From positions 81,126,384-81,190,383 of the forward strand of contig CM043944.1 in the NCBI GenBank assembly GCA_014529385.2: a stretch of DNA of 64,000 nucleotides. Reading direction: 5' to 3'. Of the stretch, positions 1 through 12,119 are shown piece after piece (position 1 is the stretch's first letter; every line of letters begins with the position of its first letter). This DNA comes from Adiantum capillus-veneris. Taxonomy: Eukaryota; Streptophyta; Polypodiopsida; Polypodiales; Pteridaceae. A model generated the notes under the pieces. That model was not told the origin of the DNA, made no database searches, and worked only from the letters and a program-made list of their open reading frames with translations. The translations under genes were made by a program, and so were the position numbers.

Positions 1-469
1 TACAACCTCTCTCAATCCCTCTGTACACAATAGACCATCGAGGGGCACAACTATCGACACATTCATGAAGACACACGCACACAATAGAGAAGAGAAGGGG
101 GAAACTAACACAAGCTGCACAACAATGATGGATTTGCTTCATTCAACATGACACCCTATACAAAATAATCCAATTTGGCACACCCTTGGTGAGATCAACA
201 CATAGCTTGGTAGCCCTCCGGCTCTACACCATCACCATAGCCCCACAAGTTTCAAACACTTGGTCCTCCCGATTCCATACATTGGCTCAAAGCTCACCCA
301 ACCAAAAAGCCCCAACATTGGTGTGAAAATTTCATTTATAGCGTTTTACAAAACTTTGAAAAGAAAAGAAAAAAATTAGATGGTGCAGGCATCTGAGCCT
401 TTTTATAAAACTCTCCATGCACTTGGCACTCCCAATTTAGCCTATCCAGAGCATGGTTGACACCTCACC
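1..469. other. No gene recognised
   Basis: I see no convincing reading frame or element boundary here. The first 120 bases are rich in CA and CT. The sequence from about 400 leads into the tandem duplication that follows. Confidence 0.5.
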
Positions 470-2510
470 AACTTTCCAATATCTTGATACCTCTTTCATT
501 GTGTGAAGCACCTCTTGGGGGCCATGGGGTCAAGCTTCTCAAGCCATGCATTGCAAATTCCTCTTGAAAAGGGCACCGACGACGTCGTTGGTGCTCTTTC
601 TTTGCCTCCAAAAATATTGCCTATGAGAACGCCTCTTGGCAAGCATGCCACATCATCACTACATCATTGACCGTGCCAAATTGGCCATTTTTACCGTCAT
701 TGCCCACCAAAATTGGTGGCATCGCTGCACATAACCACTGTCAACCACCTCGAGAGCGGACACAAAAACGCCCTGCGCAACCCCCGCCAGCTCGTGAGCA
801 AGGGAGCTCCCTCTTCCCACTTGGATGATTAAAAATGGTGTCTCTTTTGGGATTTATACCACAAGGTCCACCACCTTCACCCCATATGTGGGTTTAATGC
901 TTGTCCACGTGGAGGCTGATACTCACTGGGTCCCAAACGCCTCCAAAGAACCCTTAAAAACTTCATTTCAAAAAAAACTTTCCCTGCACCTTCCACCGCT
1001 TGTAGTTTGATGGCCAAGGGCCGATTGGATGACTGAGCCGTAAAAACTTAATGTAAGCCCCCAATTTTTACTTCAAGATGTGCTAGTCTCTCCACCTATT
1101 TATCTTTGCATGGCCTCAAACAATGAGTACCAAAACTACAGATCCCTCCCGACTCACAAACGTTGCCAATTTTAACAGGTTGTAACTCGGCAATCGTAAT
1201 CCCGATGGGCGAGCTATCACTTATTGTGGCCTTCAGATATTGTATAGAAACTTATGATGCAACCCCAAACAAAGCTTCAAAAACCTCAGATGGCACATTT
1301 CTCAAAGCGGAAAAATTGGCACAAACCCGACCCCTGGAAAAAATTCAAACCTCCGTTACTTGCCATCCAAGACTGAGATTTCCGATCTAAAAAGACCGAC
1401 AGGCTCCATAATTCAAGCACTACACATGCATAACTATAAACTGGCCCTAGCCACCTCTCGTCACTTGCCTTATGCATCTATGATCTGCAATCATCTCCAA
1501 GTATAAACTTTCCAATGTCTCACTACCTCATTCACTGTGTGAAGCACACCTTGGGGGCCACAACATCAAGCTTCTCAAGCCATGCACACGAAAATTCTCT
1601 TGAGAGGGCCAACAACGGTGCCGTCAGTGCTCTCTCTCTTTGCCTCCAAAAATATTTCCTGGGAGAATGACTCCTGGCTAACATTCCATGTGATCACCAC
1701 ACCACTAATTGCAACAAATTGGCCATTGTCATCGCCATGGCCCACCAAAATTGATGGCATCTTCGCCCATAACCACCGTCGACCATGTCGAGCACAAACA
1801 TAGCAGCGCCCTCAGCTCCCTCTCCCCACTTGGATGATTACAAATGGCACTCCTTTTGGGATTTATACCATGACGTCCACCACCTTCACCCCATATGTGG
1901 GTTTAATGCTTGCCCACTTAGCGGCTCATCACTAACTGGGCCCCAAAGAACCTTTAAAACTTCATTAAAAAAAAAATCCCTGCCCATTCCACCCCTTGCA
2001 ATTTGATGCCCAAGGGTCGGATAATCGATCCATAAAAACACAATGGAAGCTCCCATTTCCTACTTCTAGTTGTTCCAGTCTCTCCACCTTTTTATCTTTG
2101 CATGGCCTGGAAGGACGAGTACCAAAACTACAAAAATCATCAGATCCCTCCCGGTTGACTACCATCGCCAATTTCAATAGGTTGTAACTCGGCAACTGTA
2201 AGCCCAATGGATGAGACGTCACTTCTTGTGGCCTTCACATACCATATATAACGCATGCAAACCCTGACAAAGATCCAAAAAACCTCAGATGGCACATCTC
2301 CCAAAGCGGGAAAACTAGCACAAACCCGGCCCTTGGCAAAACTTCAAAGCTCCGTTTCTCGCCATTTAGAACTGTGAGTGCTGATCTAAAAAGACTGACA
2401 AGCTTTGTAATTCAAGCACTACACATCCACAACTTTAAATTGTCCATGAGGACCTATCATCGCCTGCCCTATCCATCTCAAATCTGCAATCATCTCCAAT
2501 TTCAAACGTC
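470..2510. repeat. 1.0-kb tandem duplication (two units)
   Basis: Two diverged copies lie head to tail, about 470-1507 and 1508-2510. Landmarks recur with a spacing of 999-1037 bp: CTTTCCAAT near 471 and 1508; the stretch ending in CCCCATATGTGGGTTTAATG near 880-900 and 1893-1912; TTCAAGCACTACACAT near 1413 and 2412. Both units hold only short, non-conserved reading frames on either strand, so I read them as non-coding repeat DNA. They could be part of an unrecognised long LTR or an untranslated region of a DNA transposon, since a CACTA-type relic follows. Confidence 0.8.
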
Positions 2511-2962
2511 CGTAGCTTGCACACCATGGCTCCGTTTGATGAGCTATCTAGAACAAATCATTCAGCACTTCAAGATCTAAATTTTTGGGCAAAAAGATTG
2601 CACCTTGAACCTCTTTCATTTTACACCCTAACTGGCCCTTCTTGGAGTCCTTCTTGGCCTATAAAATTGCATAATGCATACATCACCGCTTTCAGATGTC
2701 TGTCCACGACCTTTGTACCTGCTCTAGTCATCTATCATGCACTTTCTAACCTACACAGACCTGATTCTGTCATCTTCTATGGTCAACATACTTTGTCTAC
2801 ACTACAAGTGCAAGAGATACAAACACTATCAATGAGGAGCTTGGCTTTGTGGTAACCGTAGTTGGTATCTATGAACTCAACGTCCATGTTTGCAAGTGGG
2901 TAAGAAGATTTTATAGATATACACAAATATGGATGCTATTAACTTTGGAGTTTCTTCTACGG

Positions 2963-3475
2963 TATTTTGAATATCTTATGTTAAAATAGATTGTATTGGA
3001 TATTGATTGGTTTCATGATGAGTATAAAGGGGTTAGAGTCACAATGAGACAAGATCCATATGGTTTTTTGGTAGTTGATTCTTCATACCCATTATGGACA
3101 ACACAATAACCATTTAATTTGCCAACACATTGTGAGCAGGCTTTCTACTACAGTTCTCCAGATTATTTCAGTCCATGGAGGCAAGTTGTGCCTGTCAATC
3201 CTTGAGGACATCGGATATTTGACCCCACCAACTCATATGGTATCTCAAATGATGTAACTCAAGGGAAACACATGACTACTATGCATTCCCATCTCCTAAC
3301 AATAGTAGCACATTACGACTACTCTAACAAAGAAGAGAGCAACACTGATGCAATGGATGACAAAACAAAAGATCTAGCGTTAGAGTTAGACATTTGGCCT
3401 TTGGGAGGGTCTAATCCTTGCTTAATTGGTTTTCCAGACACTCTCTCTCTTGATGCATACTTGACAAGCAATTAA
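2963..3475 (+). pseudogene. CACTA (En/Spm) element relic, DUF4216-like
   Basis: One frame can be read from 2963 to 3475 through three in-frame stops (TAG, TAA, TGA in the first 250 bp). The order of features fits the DUF4216 segment that follows the transposase in plant CACTA elements. These are a hydrophobic start with IDWFHD, then GVRV, then YGFLVVDSS with a downstream Trp, then PFNLPTHCEQAFYYSSPDYF and WRQVVPV. In the family the corresponding landmarks are a C/D-W-[FW]-D motif, an aromatic-Thr/Val patch, and a PF-x-L-x-x-Q-x-x-Q-V-F-Y segment followed by W-x-V-V. The frame continues after the last stop with an acidic stretch ending at 3475. No terminal CACTA repeat could be paired. The assignment is by pattern only. 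Confidence 0.5.
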
Positions 3476-3779
3476 GGACAATGAAGAGATCAAATTGATC
3501 ATTGACCTCTTTCTAAGTTTGACTGAAACCTAAAAGAATAGGGTACCACAGAAGAGAATGAGCACTCTAATCCATTTAAAATAATGAGTACCCAAACCCA
3601 AAATTGGTAAGAACAAACTCCCCTAGTTTAAATTTTTTCATGGAGTAGAATCTGGTACTACATATTTTTATTTGTTTTATTTTTATTTTTTCTCTCCTCC
3701 TTTGTTCCCTTTTATTTGTATTTAGAATCTTCAACTTTGACATGTGCTATGAAAAAGAAGATATACAACTACGATCTGC
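3476..3779. other. Short AT-rich spacer, nothing recognised
   Basis: T-rich sequence between the CACTA relic and the 400-bp tandem array. No frame, repeat or element end could be identified. Confidence 0.5.
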
Positions 3780-5690
3780 CTAGTCATGCACATCCTACAA
3801 GAGGCTCACCCGAGGGTGCCAGGCTAGGTCCTGCGCTAACTAACACTGATGCTAGACTATAATAGAGTATTACAATCTACTATGTTCTTCGTTAGGTTTA
3901 GGTTTTAGGGACACCGGCCCTTGTGGTAGAGACCAGCCCATTGGCTACATGTCCCCCAAGCTTGAGGGTGAGCCCGTTTTGGCTCTATGGTTGGAAGGTG
4001 AACCTGATGTCCACCCATCACATGTCTGGGAGTGAGTTAGGCTTGCGTCATGTCATGTGAGCAAGATAAGGATGGGTGCCTACAGTATGTCCATCACCAC
4101 ACACCCTTGGCGGCTCTGCCCGCACACCTGTACTAGTGTGGGATCGGTTGTATGGGACACCAACCCTTGTGGCAAAGGCTAGCCCATTGGTTGCATGCCT
4201 CCTAGCTTGGGGGTGAGCCCGTATTGGTTTTATGGTTGGGAGGTGAGCCTAATTTCCCTCATTACATGTCTAAGAGCGAGTTCAGCTTGCATCAATCCAT
4301 GTGTGTAGGATCTCATAACCAAGAATATTGTTGGGGCCATAAATTCAAAATAAGGGGAAAAGTGTTACATTCCCAGACATAAGGATGGGTGCCTGCAATA
4401 TGTATAGCCAGTGTGAACATTGCCCTTTGGTTATAAACTCCTATAAGTAAAACTTGAGTCTCATTTGTGGTTAGCTTGTGTCACCACACTTGGACTCTAC
4501 ACCCTTGGCGGCTTTGCCCACACACCCATACTAGTGTGATCTCGGTGGTATGTGACATCGGCCCTTGCGGTAGAGGCTAGACCATTGGTTGTAGCCCCCC
4601 AGGCTTGGGGATGAGCCCGTATTGGCTCTATGGTTGGGAGGTGATATTGACGTCCATAAATTATGTGTCTAGGAGTGATTTTGGCTTGCGTCATGCCATG
4701 TGTGTACGATTTGTGCCAAGAATACTACTAAGGAAAACACTTCAAAATAAGGGGAGAAGCGTTACATCCCTAAACATCAGGATGGGTGCCTACAGTATGT
4801 TTGGCCAGTGTGAACTTCGCCCATTTTTCATGAACTCCTATAAGTAGGACTTGAGTCTCATTTACGATCATCTTATGTGATCACCACACTTGGACTCTAA
4901 ACCCTTGGCAGTTCTGCTTGCAAACCCGTACATGTAAGAGCCCAATGGTATGGGACACCGGCCCTTGCGGTAGAGGCTAGCCCATTGGCTACAAGCTCCC
5001 ACGCTCCAGGGTGAGCCTGTATTGGCTCTATGGTTGGGATGTGAGCTTGATGTCTTCCCATTACGTTTCTAGGAGTGAGTTTGGCTTGCATCATGCCATG
5101 TGTGTAGGATTTTATAATCAAGAATAGTTCTAAAGATAGAAATTCAAAATCATAGGGGAGAAGTGTTACGTCCCAAGACATGAGGATGGGTGCTTGCAGT
5201 ATGTTTGACCAGTGTGAGCTTGGACCTTTGGTTATGAAATCCTACAGGTAGGACTTGAGTATCATCTATGATTGTCTTGTGTGACCACACTTGGACTCTA
5301 CACCCTTGGAAGCTCTACCCGCACACCCATACTAGAGTGGGCTTGGTGGTATGAGAAGCCGGCCCTTGTGAAAGAGGCTAGCCCATTGGGTGCAGGCCCC
5401 CAGGCTCATGGGTGAGCCATATTGGCTCTACGGTTGCAAGGTGAGCCTGATGTCCGCCCATTACTTGTCTAGGAGTGAGTTTGACTTCTATCATGCCATG
5501 TGTTCAAGGTTTTATAACCAAGTATGTTGCCAAGGATAGAAATTCAAAATAAAGCAAGAAGAGTTATGTCCCCAAACAGCAAGATTGGTGGCTACAATAT
5601 GCCCGACCAATGTGAACCTGGCCCTTTGGTTATAAACTCCTATAAGTAGAACTTGAGTCTCATTTGTGATTGTCTTGTGTGATCACCTCG
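3780..5690. repeat. 400-bp tandem repeat array (about five units)
   Basis: A phrase close to GACACCGGCCCTTGCGGTAG followed by GGCTAGCCCATTGG recurs near 3911, 4159, 4554, 4955 and 5354. The first interval is about 250 bp and the next three about 400 bp, so the first unit is shortened. Each unit also carries GGGTGAGCC, GGATGGGTGCCTACAGTATG and GACTTGAGTCTCAT. The short frames inside are the same frame repeated, not genes. The last unit runs directly into the gag region of the minus-strand gypsy derivative at about 5690. Tandem repeats of this kind are common in the 3' untranslated region of Tat/Ogre-type gypsy elements, so the array may belong to that element. Confidence 0.8.
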
Positions 5691-6080
5691 CATCTTGGCT
5701 TCACCAGCCATAGCAACAACCTGCAAATCATGCACCCAAGTAGCTAAAATCATTGTGTGAAGGTAAAAATGTTGATATCCAAAGCACAAAAGTATCCCCG
5801 CAGCACACATATCCCTAGCATAGGCATCCACATAGCTGAGATTGGACTCATATATGCCAAACCCCTTCTCATCATCATAAGCATACTCATCATCACACAT
5901 AGCTTTATCCACATCATAATCATGGCTAGCACCACTATCCATAGCTTCTAGCATGGGTTCATCAGTCTCCAAGAATACAGATCCCTGCTCTAAACCACAA
6001 TCATGCTCATAAATCGGTTCAATCACTACACATACATCAAAATATGGCTTCAAAACAGGCTCCACATCCAACAAATCCAC
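5640..6080 (-). pseudogene. Acidic C-terminal gag extension (degenerate)
   Basis: A 146-codon minus-strand frame directly after the gag frame, separated from it by about 40 bp and a stop. It is rich in Asp, Glu and Tyr (for example DEYAYDDEKGFG) and has no zinc knuckle or protease motif. Its last 15 or so codons run into the 400-bp tandem array, so the natural end is probably lost. It may have been read as one polyprotein with the upstream gag before mutation. No known domain recognised. Confidence 0.4.
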
Positions 6081-6116
6081 AAAATGGCTCTCAACCTTGC
6101 CCTCTTCCCTAATTTC

Positions 6117-6959
6117 CTAGGAACTAGTATCCAAAGATACGTGCTCATCATCAATAACCTCGACCTCACACTCACACCCAGAATCACAAGGTACACAAGT
6201 AGCCAATGCATCCTCTTCAAGACTTTTCAATCCTGTATCCAAAGCATTACTCACCTCTTTAGGCTCTTCCATAAACCTGTCAACCTGCAAGACCTCTTTA
6301 CGCTTCACAATAGACCTTGGGAAGAAACGAGAAACATCAAAGGATAGGCTACTTTTCACCTGCTTAGGCTTAACTTCATCTTCCATGTCAAATCCATCTT
6401 GCACATGCATACCTGTACTGATACCATGTTCCTCAAGACGCTTAAACTTACATTCCTTGTGCTTTGCAATGCATACCGCATCTTCAAAAGACTCGGGCGT
6501 CTTCAACTCGACCTCGAACCGCAACCAAGGTGACAAACCATCAACAAGAAAACTTTTCTTCAATGAACAAGGGGGGGTCTCATCCTTAAGAGCAACACAC
6601 CAACGAGTCCATAAATCTGTAAAACCTTGTACATAGGCATCAACACCTTGACAAGAATCTTTCTTAAGAGCATTGAGCTCATTCCATACTGCATTTGCAT
6701 CTTCAAAAACCTGGAAACGCTCTAAAAACGTTTCTATAAACTTGTCAAGACTCAAACCATAAGAAGAAGCCACTGCTTCTGTAGCTTCCAAATCCATGAA
6801 CCAAACACGGGCCTCATCTTTCAAAAGCAATCCAAATAGCCTCAAAATCTTGTCCTCATCACACATATTGTTGCTTATGCATGCCACCTCGACTTGCTCC
6901 AGAAAGTCTTCCGCATCTTCACCACTTCTTCCATGAAATTCTGGATAAGAGAAAGCCAT
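6117..6959 (-). CDS. gag: Ty3/gypsy Gag-like protein (Tat-family type)
   Basis: A 280-residue protein beginning MAFSYPEFHGRSGEDAEDFL, which closely matches the start of the gag of the Tat-type element at 47.6 kb. Residues about 5-170 fit the retrotransposon Gag capsid domain: the FxG start, an acidic helix, EARVWFMDLE, and a later WxxLNALKK segment with Ala/Trp-rich helices. A CCHC zinc knuckle is absent. The C-terminal 110 residues are unlike the Tat copy, being acidic and serine-rich with several Cys near the end. The start at 6959 is supported because the same ATG context, with 1 kb of shared leader upstream, occurs in both copies. Gag would form the particle in which element RNA is copied, which would need enzymes from a partner. 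Confidence 0.7.
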   Translation of the reverse strand: MAFSYPEFHGRSGEDAEDFLEQVEVACISNNMCDEDKILRLFGLLLKDEARVWFMDLEATEAVASSYGLSLDKFIETFLERFQVFEDANAVWNELNALKKDSCQGVDAYVQGFTDLWTRWCVALKDETPPCSLKKSFLVDGLSPWLRFEVELKTPESFEDAVCIAKHKECKFKRLEEHGISTGMHVQDGFDMEDEVKPKQVKSSLSFDVSRFFPRSIVKRKEVLQVDRFMEEPKEVSNALDTGLKSLEEDALATCVPCDSGCECEVEVIDDEHVSLDTSS

Positions 6960-7980
6960 GGCTACCCAAGTTACGATGCTTTGAGAACCCCTTCAAACAC
7001 ACATACAAGAACCCAAAACTTTTGACTGACTCAATTCCCAGAAACTTCAATGGAGCTCAGCTTTAGATAAGGACAAACACATGCACATCAAATGAGTTTT
7101 CATAGTTGATCATCGGAATTACAACAGGCAAAGGACATTCCAAGATCTCTCGTAATCTTTTTGGCCCGAACATAAAGACTATGCGCTGTTGGAAAAAAAT
7201 CTTCCTGGACACATGAACATTTATCTGAATTCTTTGAGTTAAATGAAAAGGAGTGAATTGAGGGCCATTTTGATCATCCATTAAAGCCAACCATGAAGCT
7301 CCCAAGAAGGCACACCTGACTTAACCTCTGATTTTGCCAAAATTTCAGCAGCATAATAGCATAAATGGCTCAAAAGACCAAAAAACCAGCCATCATAACT
7401 TGAAAACATTTTGACAGAGTTTCCCCATAAGTAGAGCAGTAGGAACCCAAAATATAGACTGTATATGTATGCATAAACTGTCACAACAATAGAACTCGAG
7501 CATCAAATAGGACTCACTAGTACATAGCCTATGGCGAGGTTACGAAAAGGGTGCTCCAGCTACCTGTATCACCGAAAGGATCTCCACATTTGAGAATCCC
7601 CCAGCTCAATAAAACCTCACGCTATCGACCCTCACACGAAGGCTAATGCAAACCGCATATAGTCAAGTCTCATAAATGACTATCTTCCAGACCAAGTCTC
7701 AAAAATGGCTGGGTCTGCCAAATACAACCAAGTATGGCTCCACAAATGCGTACAATGGCAGTTTCCACAAGTAACGTACAATCCAGCAGACAATGCGCTC
7801 AAACAGGCGCCAAGTGATGCATACCCACAACAACTGCAAGTGACACCAATGCTAGTATATCACTCTACTCCAGCTACCTGTACCTGTGTGAATCACCTGT
7901 ACCTGTACCTGTCCCTGTAACCTGTAATCTGCAACCTGAATCTCGAAGCTTGAAGCTCGAAGCAGAAGGTACTCGAAGAA
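6960..7980 (-). other. 5' leader shared with the Tat-type element
   Basis: This stretch is closely similar to 47,627-48,669 in the second copy, including the segments flanking the gag ATG and GAGTTTTCATAGTTGATCAT. It has no conserved reading frame and is best read as the untranslated leader, possibly including packaging signals. Near its LTR-proximal end (7874-7940) there are short repeats of the form ACCTGT. Confidence 0.65.
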
Positions 7981-8000
7981 GATCCTCCGTGGGGGCGCCA
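7981..8000 (-). other. Primer-binding site (TGGCGCC type)
   Basis: On the minus strand, six bases after the LTR end, the sequence reads TGGCGCCCCCACGGAGGATC. TGGCGCC-type sites complement the 3' end of a plant tRNA and are typical of Tat and Athila gypsy elements. The same site, with one change, is found at 48,670-48,689. Confidence 0.75.
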
Positions 8001-8006
8001 AAAGAA

Positions 8007-9143
8007 TGTGAGCGGGATGAAAACACACACAGCGCCACTATAACGACCCGACACACACTCTTGGGAAGATACACACACACTATGGGGCACCACTCGGCTT
8101 AGACAACACACCTGGCCGAGACAGGGAACACACCTCTGGAGTGAGAGGAGAGAGACTATCCACTTGCCCACTCCACTCAGACACACACACACACACACCC
8201 AAAAAACTCAGCTCAAAAGAGGAGAATTTCTGATGTTTAGATACAATTGAGCTTGGGCCAACACCAATGGGGCAAATAGCTCACAGAATATGGGTAAAAT
8301 AAGCCAGATACAATCACAAACTAGAGCAGAAACTTCGCTCATGGGAGAAACTTCCACAGAAAAACAGTAGGAAAAGAGTGAGGAATTTGGCAAAATGGAC
8401 AGTGCCATCCCATTCGGAACGGCCCAAAACCTCAGTCTACAATGTCAAAGTGCTCAAATCCGACCTCGGATGAGCAGTTTAGGGCCAAAACAGGCTCCAA
8501 AAACACCAAAAACACACCTGCGGCTGTTCCTCCTCTCTTCTCCACATTTTTTCTGGTCTTCTCTCAGTTTTTTAAGTTCCCACACTTAGCTTTATTACTT
8601 GGGTACCCTTGGCCTTTTAGATGACCTCAAACGGACCCCGAACAGGCCAAAAACTGACCTCGTTGTGCATAGTTGTCACCCTGCTGCATCCATACGCACA
8701 CCTGGCACTCAGCTTCTTTCAATAATGCATCCCACAACCATGTGAATTGGCCCCAAAAAGTGGTCCTAATGATGACCTTTTTGCATAACTCTCACAAGAA
8801 AACACCCACGTTGTGTCTGTATTCATCCACGTGCAAATATTGACCCCATTCGGCTTCCTGATGCCACTAGATGCCATCTAACGCACCTGCTTACCTCATG
8901 TCGTCGGCCCGCGGATAGCTTCCTCAAGAAGTTTTACGCGCCACCAACTCCTCATTATTGTAGAAAAAACACACTGGTAATAGTAATAGTGAAAATCGAT
9001 GCACTATGTACATGGTGTCCTACCTGTACACATGTGGGCCCCACATAACCACCTGTCTCTGGAGAATGGGCAATTCTTTATTTGATGCACCATGCATGTG
9101 TATGTACATATGCACAATCCCTTGCTCCAAAAAACTCCTGACA
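8007..9143 (-). repeat. 5' LTR of the gag-only Tat derivative
   Basis: About 1137 bp, starting TGTGAGCGGGAT and ending CTCCTGACA on the plus strand. It is one of three copies in the window, the others being 40,983-42,130 and 48,696-49,837. A short (AC)n run lies near 8,180-8,200. No matching copy is seen to the left, so the target duplication cannot be tested. Confidence 0.85.
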
Positions 9144-10207
9144 ACATCAAGAGACTTACACATAATTGCTCTGCATGATTTCTCGTTGAAAGAGATACAA
9201 GGTAGCAATGCTTAGTTCAGACCCCTCCTTGATTCTGAAAAATGTTGTGCTTACAGCTGGTAGGAGAAATGCAGTCTTTCTACTCTCTATTGAGTAATCA
9301 CTCTCTCTTACAATGGCATAAACTTCCTTGCTTATCACACCCCTAAGTGTAGAACATGCAAGCACATAAGCTAGTGAGATTTCACTCAAGAGCTCCTTCT
9401 TAAGAGATTGAGCTTGGCTTCTAAGCTACAACATGGTGATCTTGCTTATAGCTTGTCTCTTTTTTGTGCTAGCTATACCCTCCTTTCATAGAATTTTTGA
9501 GGACTAGGGTTACTCCTCAAACCGTGGTGGGGTTAGATTTTTAGCATTGTATCTATTTTCTTGTTTAAAATTATCAAAAAGGTGGTGGGGGATAGAGAGA
9601 GTGGAAAAATGTAGGTGATAGGACTTCACATAGTAGGGTCAGTGTTGGTATATTAGCAGAATTAGGGTACTTTTCATTGATTTACAAATGGATTTGGATA
9701 TTTACAATGAGAGTATCCATGTGGGATACAAATAACAAAGATAAAAGGTGGATTTCTTACAATGTTGATACTCCAAGAAGCTTGAGTAGGCCAATTTTGA
9801 CACTTGTTGACGGTCCACTTAACTTTGACGGCACAGTTGGTTTCCATTCTCGACTTTTCTTGGGAGCCAAGGTGATTGAAGATGACTAAGTCATCACCAT
9901 GATGATGTTTTTTAAGAGAAGATGCTGAATTTTGTGGATTTTTTGATAGAAATTGATAATTTGGAGGAGAAAAAAAAGAGAATAGGAGGTCAATTTTGAA
10001 ATAGAAGTGTGTGTAAGAGGCATGAGTCCACCATGCTTTCTCTTATTCTTCAAGGTTGAAGAGAAGGTGAATATGGTGCAGACTAAGGAGATGTGAGAGA
10101 GATGGGGATGATGAGTGAAGAAAATTCCCCTTCATAGACATGTTACAGGTCTCAAAGACACTAGAAAAGTAGTAGAAGAAGCAGTCTTATTCAAGGAGGA
10201 GCTTCAG
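9144..10207. other. No gene recognised
   Basis: Moderately AT-rich. A 70-codon plus frame (9677-9889) has no recognisable domain and no conserved partner, so I do not call it a gene. Confidence 0.45.
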
Positions 10208-11618
10208 TGTCAGTTGCAGTGGCATTGACTATGGCAAAGATCTAAACTTTACATTTCCAAAAATATTTACTTCTATCCTTTCTTCAATGATTACTTTTAG
10301 CATGAATGATGGTTTCTTTTACTTTTTGTGAAGAGAGGGAATGATAGAGAGTGGTAGAAATGTGTAAAGGGAGAAAGAGAGAGAGAAGAGGAGAACAACA
10401 TCCAATGGGGTCCTAACCAACCATCTCAAGAACCCCCCACACCATTGTCAATGTGGTATTTTCTTTTGATTGCATAAATGGAATGTCACCGCGGTAACTC
10501 CTCACAAAGAGGCACCTCTAGGGCTGTTTTGATGCATCATTTGTATGCATCTTGATGTGGGATTGTTGATGGTCAACAAGGGGTAGATCTAGGTCTGATT
10601 TGTGCTCTTGATGTGAGAGGAATGAAGGGCTGAAAATCAGCTACAAAAATGCATATTTGGGACGTATAATGTGGTAGGTTTGTTGCATAAACCCGGGCTT
10701 AAAACATAGATCTTGATGACGTCAATGATGGGCAACAATTGAGCAGTTGATGTCGGCAAGGGAATTGTTGAGGGGAGGCTTGATGGTTGCCAAAGTATCG
10801 GACTACAATAGAGAAAAGCTAGTGAAGCCAGATCCACGCCGAGTTGATAGAGGAGAGGCTAGAATCTAGAAGCCGTCAAGGAACTCCTTAAAGATAAGAG
10901 GCTCCTCTTCGAGATTCAACTAGATTTTCATATGATGGAAGCTCTAGATGAATCCTCATCTCTGCAGTATATGTGGTTGTGAATGTAGGCTATTGATGCT
11001 TGCAAACTCTTGTGGTGGTTGCCTTAGATTGGAACCCTTTGGCTCTAGGTGATGGCTACGTACCAATTGCTAAAAAGATGTAGACGATGTGGATCACATG
11101 TGCAGCCAAAAATGTGTACATATAATTGATGATGCAATTTCTCTTCTAGAATATGGGAATTCTCCAAGCAAATGGGAGTGATGGTTGTTTAAACAACACC
11201 GAGACTCTAAAGATGTAGTCTCAGTAGGATGGCGCCTTTGTTTGTCATCATAGGTCGCTAAAAAATCTTGATACTTGTAATCAACATCTTCATGTTTCTA
11301 ATGCATGTCTTCAATGATGCAATCTGTCATGTCAAAGAATCTATGACTGCAAATACCCATGCTAGGGTTTCTTTATGTCGAGGTGGTCAAGTGCGCACAC
11401 CAAGTTAGCTACCCTCTTGCAAGTGCACCACAAATTTAGTCCCTCGGTATAAAGTGATTGCATTTCCTACACTTAAGGTGCATGGTCCTACATGCAATGG
11501 CATGTCCCGCAATTTCATGAGTGAGAGACACGTCCTTGGGCCAAATGCTACAATACACAAACAAGCACTAGAGACAAAAAGAAATTCAAAAATTAGCGGA
11601 TTAGTGCAAAATCACAAA

Positions 11619-11630
11619 GCTCTGATACCA
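11619..11630 (-). other. Primer-binding site, tRNA-iMet type
   Basis: Minus strand TGGTATCAGAGC, one base from the LTR start at 11,632. It is the standard plant initiator-methionine primer site. Confidence 0.75.
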
Positions 11631-11885
11631 ATGTCAGGTGTCGCGGAATTGAATATGGTGAAGATATAGACTTTACACTTCCACAAATCTTTATTTCTTT
11701 GCTTGATTTAATGACTTCTTTTAGCATGAATGATGTCTCCTTTTACTTTTGGTGAAGAGAGGGAATGACAGAGAGTGGTAGAGATGTGTAGAGGGAGAAA
11801 TAGAGAGATAAGAGGAGAATGACACCCGATGGGGTCCCAACCAACCCTCTCAAGGACCCCTCACACCATTGAGGTATTTTATTTT

Positions 11886-12119
11886 GATTGCATAAATGGA
11901 ATGTTGTCGCGGTAATTCCTCATGAAGAGGCACCTCCGAGGCTGTTTTGATGCACCATGGAATCCATCTCAATGTCTTATTGTTGATGGTCATCAACAAT
12001 AAGATTGCGTAAATGGAATGTTGTCGCGGTAATTCCTCATGAAGAGGCACCTCCGAGGCTGTTTTTATGCACCACGGGATCCATCTCAATGTCTTATTAC
12101 TGATGATCAACCCCTTGAT
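11886..12119. repeat. 117-bp internal tandem duplication in an LTR
   Basis: GATTGCATAAATGGAATG at 11,886 recurs as GATTGCGTAAATGGAATG at 12,003, with the following 90 bp nearly identical. The first and third LTR copies have a single copy, so the duplication arose in this LTR only. Confidence 0.75.

Larger units (their letters stand above)
5690..9143 (-). mobile_element. Gag-only derivative of Tat-type gypsy element (5' half)
   Basis: Read on the minus strand this holds a 5' LTR (9143-8007), a primer-binding site, a 1.05-kb leader and a gag frame. LTR, primer site, leader and gag start match those of the fuller Tat-type element at 40,983-49,837. No protease, reverse transcriptase or integrase is present and no left-hand LTR was found. 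After the gag the sequence joins a 400-bp tandem array at about 5690. It is either a 3'-truncated copy or a non-autonomous family member whose 3' LTR has been lost. Confidence 0.8.

Noticed and set aside
3895-3910. TTTAGG-rich patch as interstitial telomere repeat
   Set aside because: Only two imperfect units; it belongs to the start of the 400-bp array.
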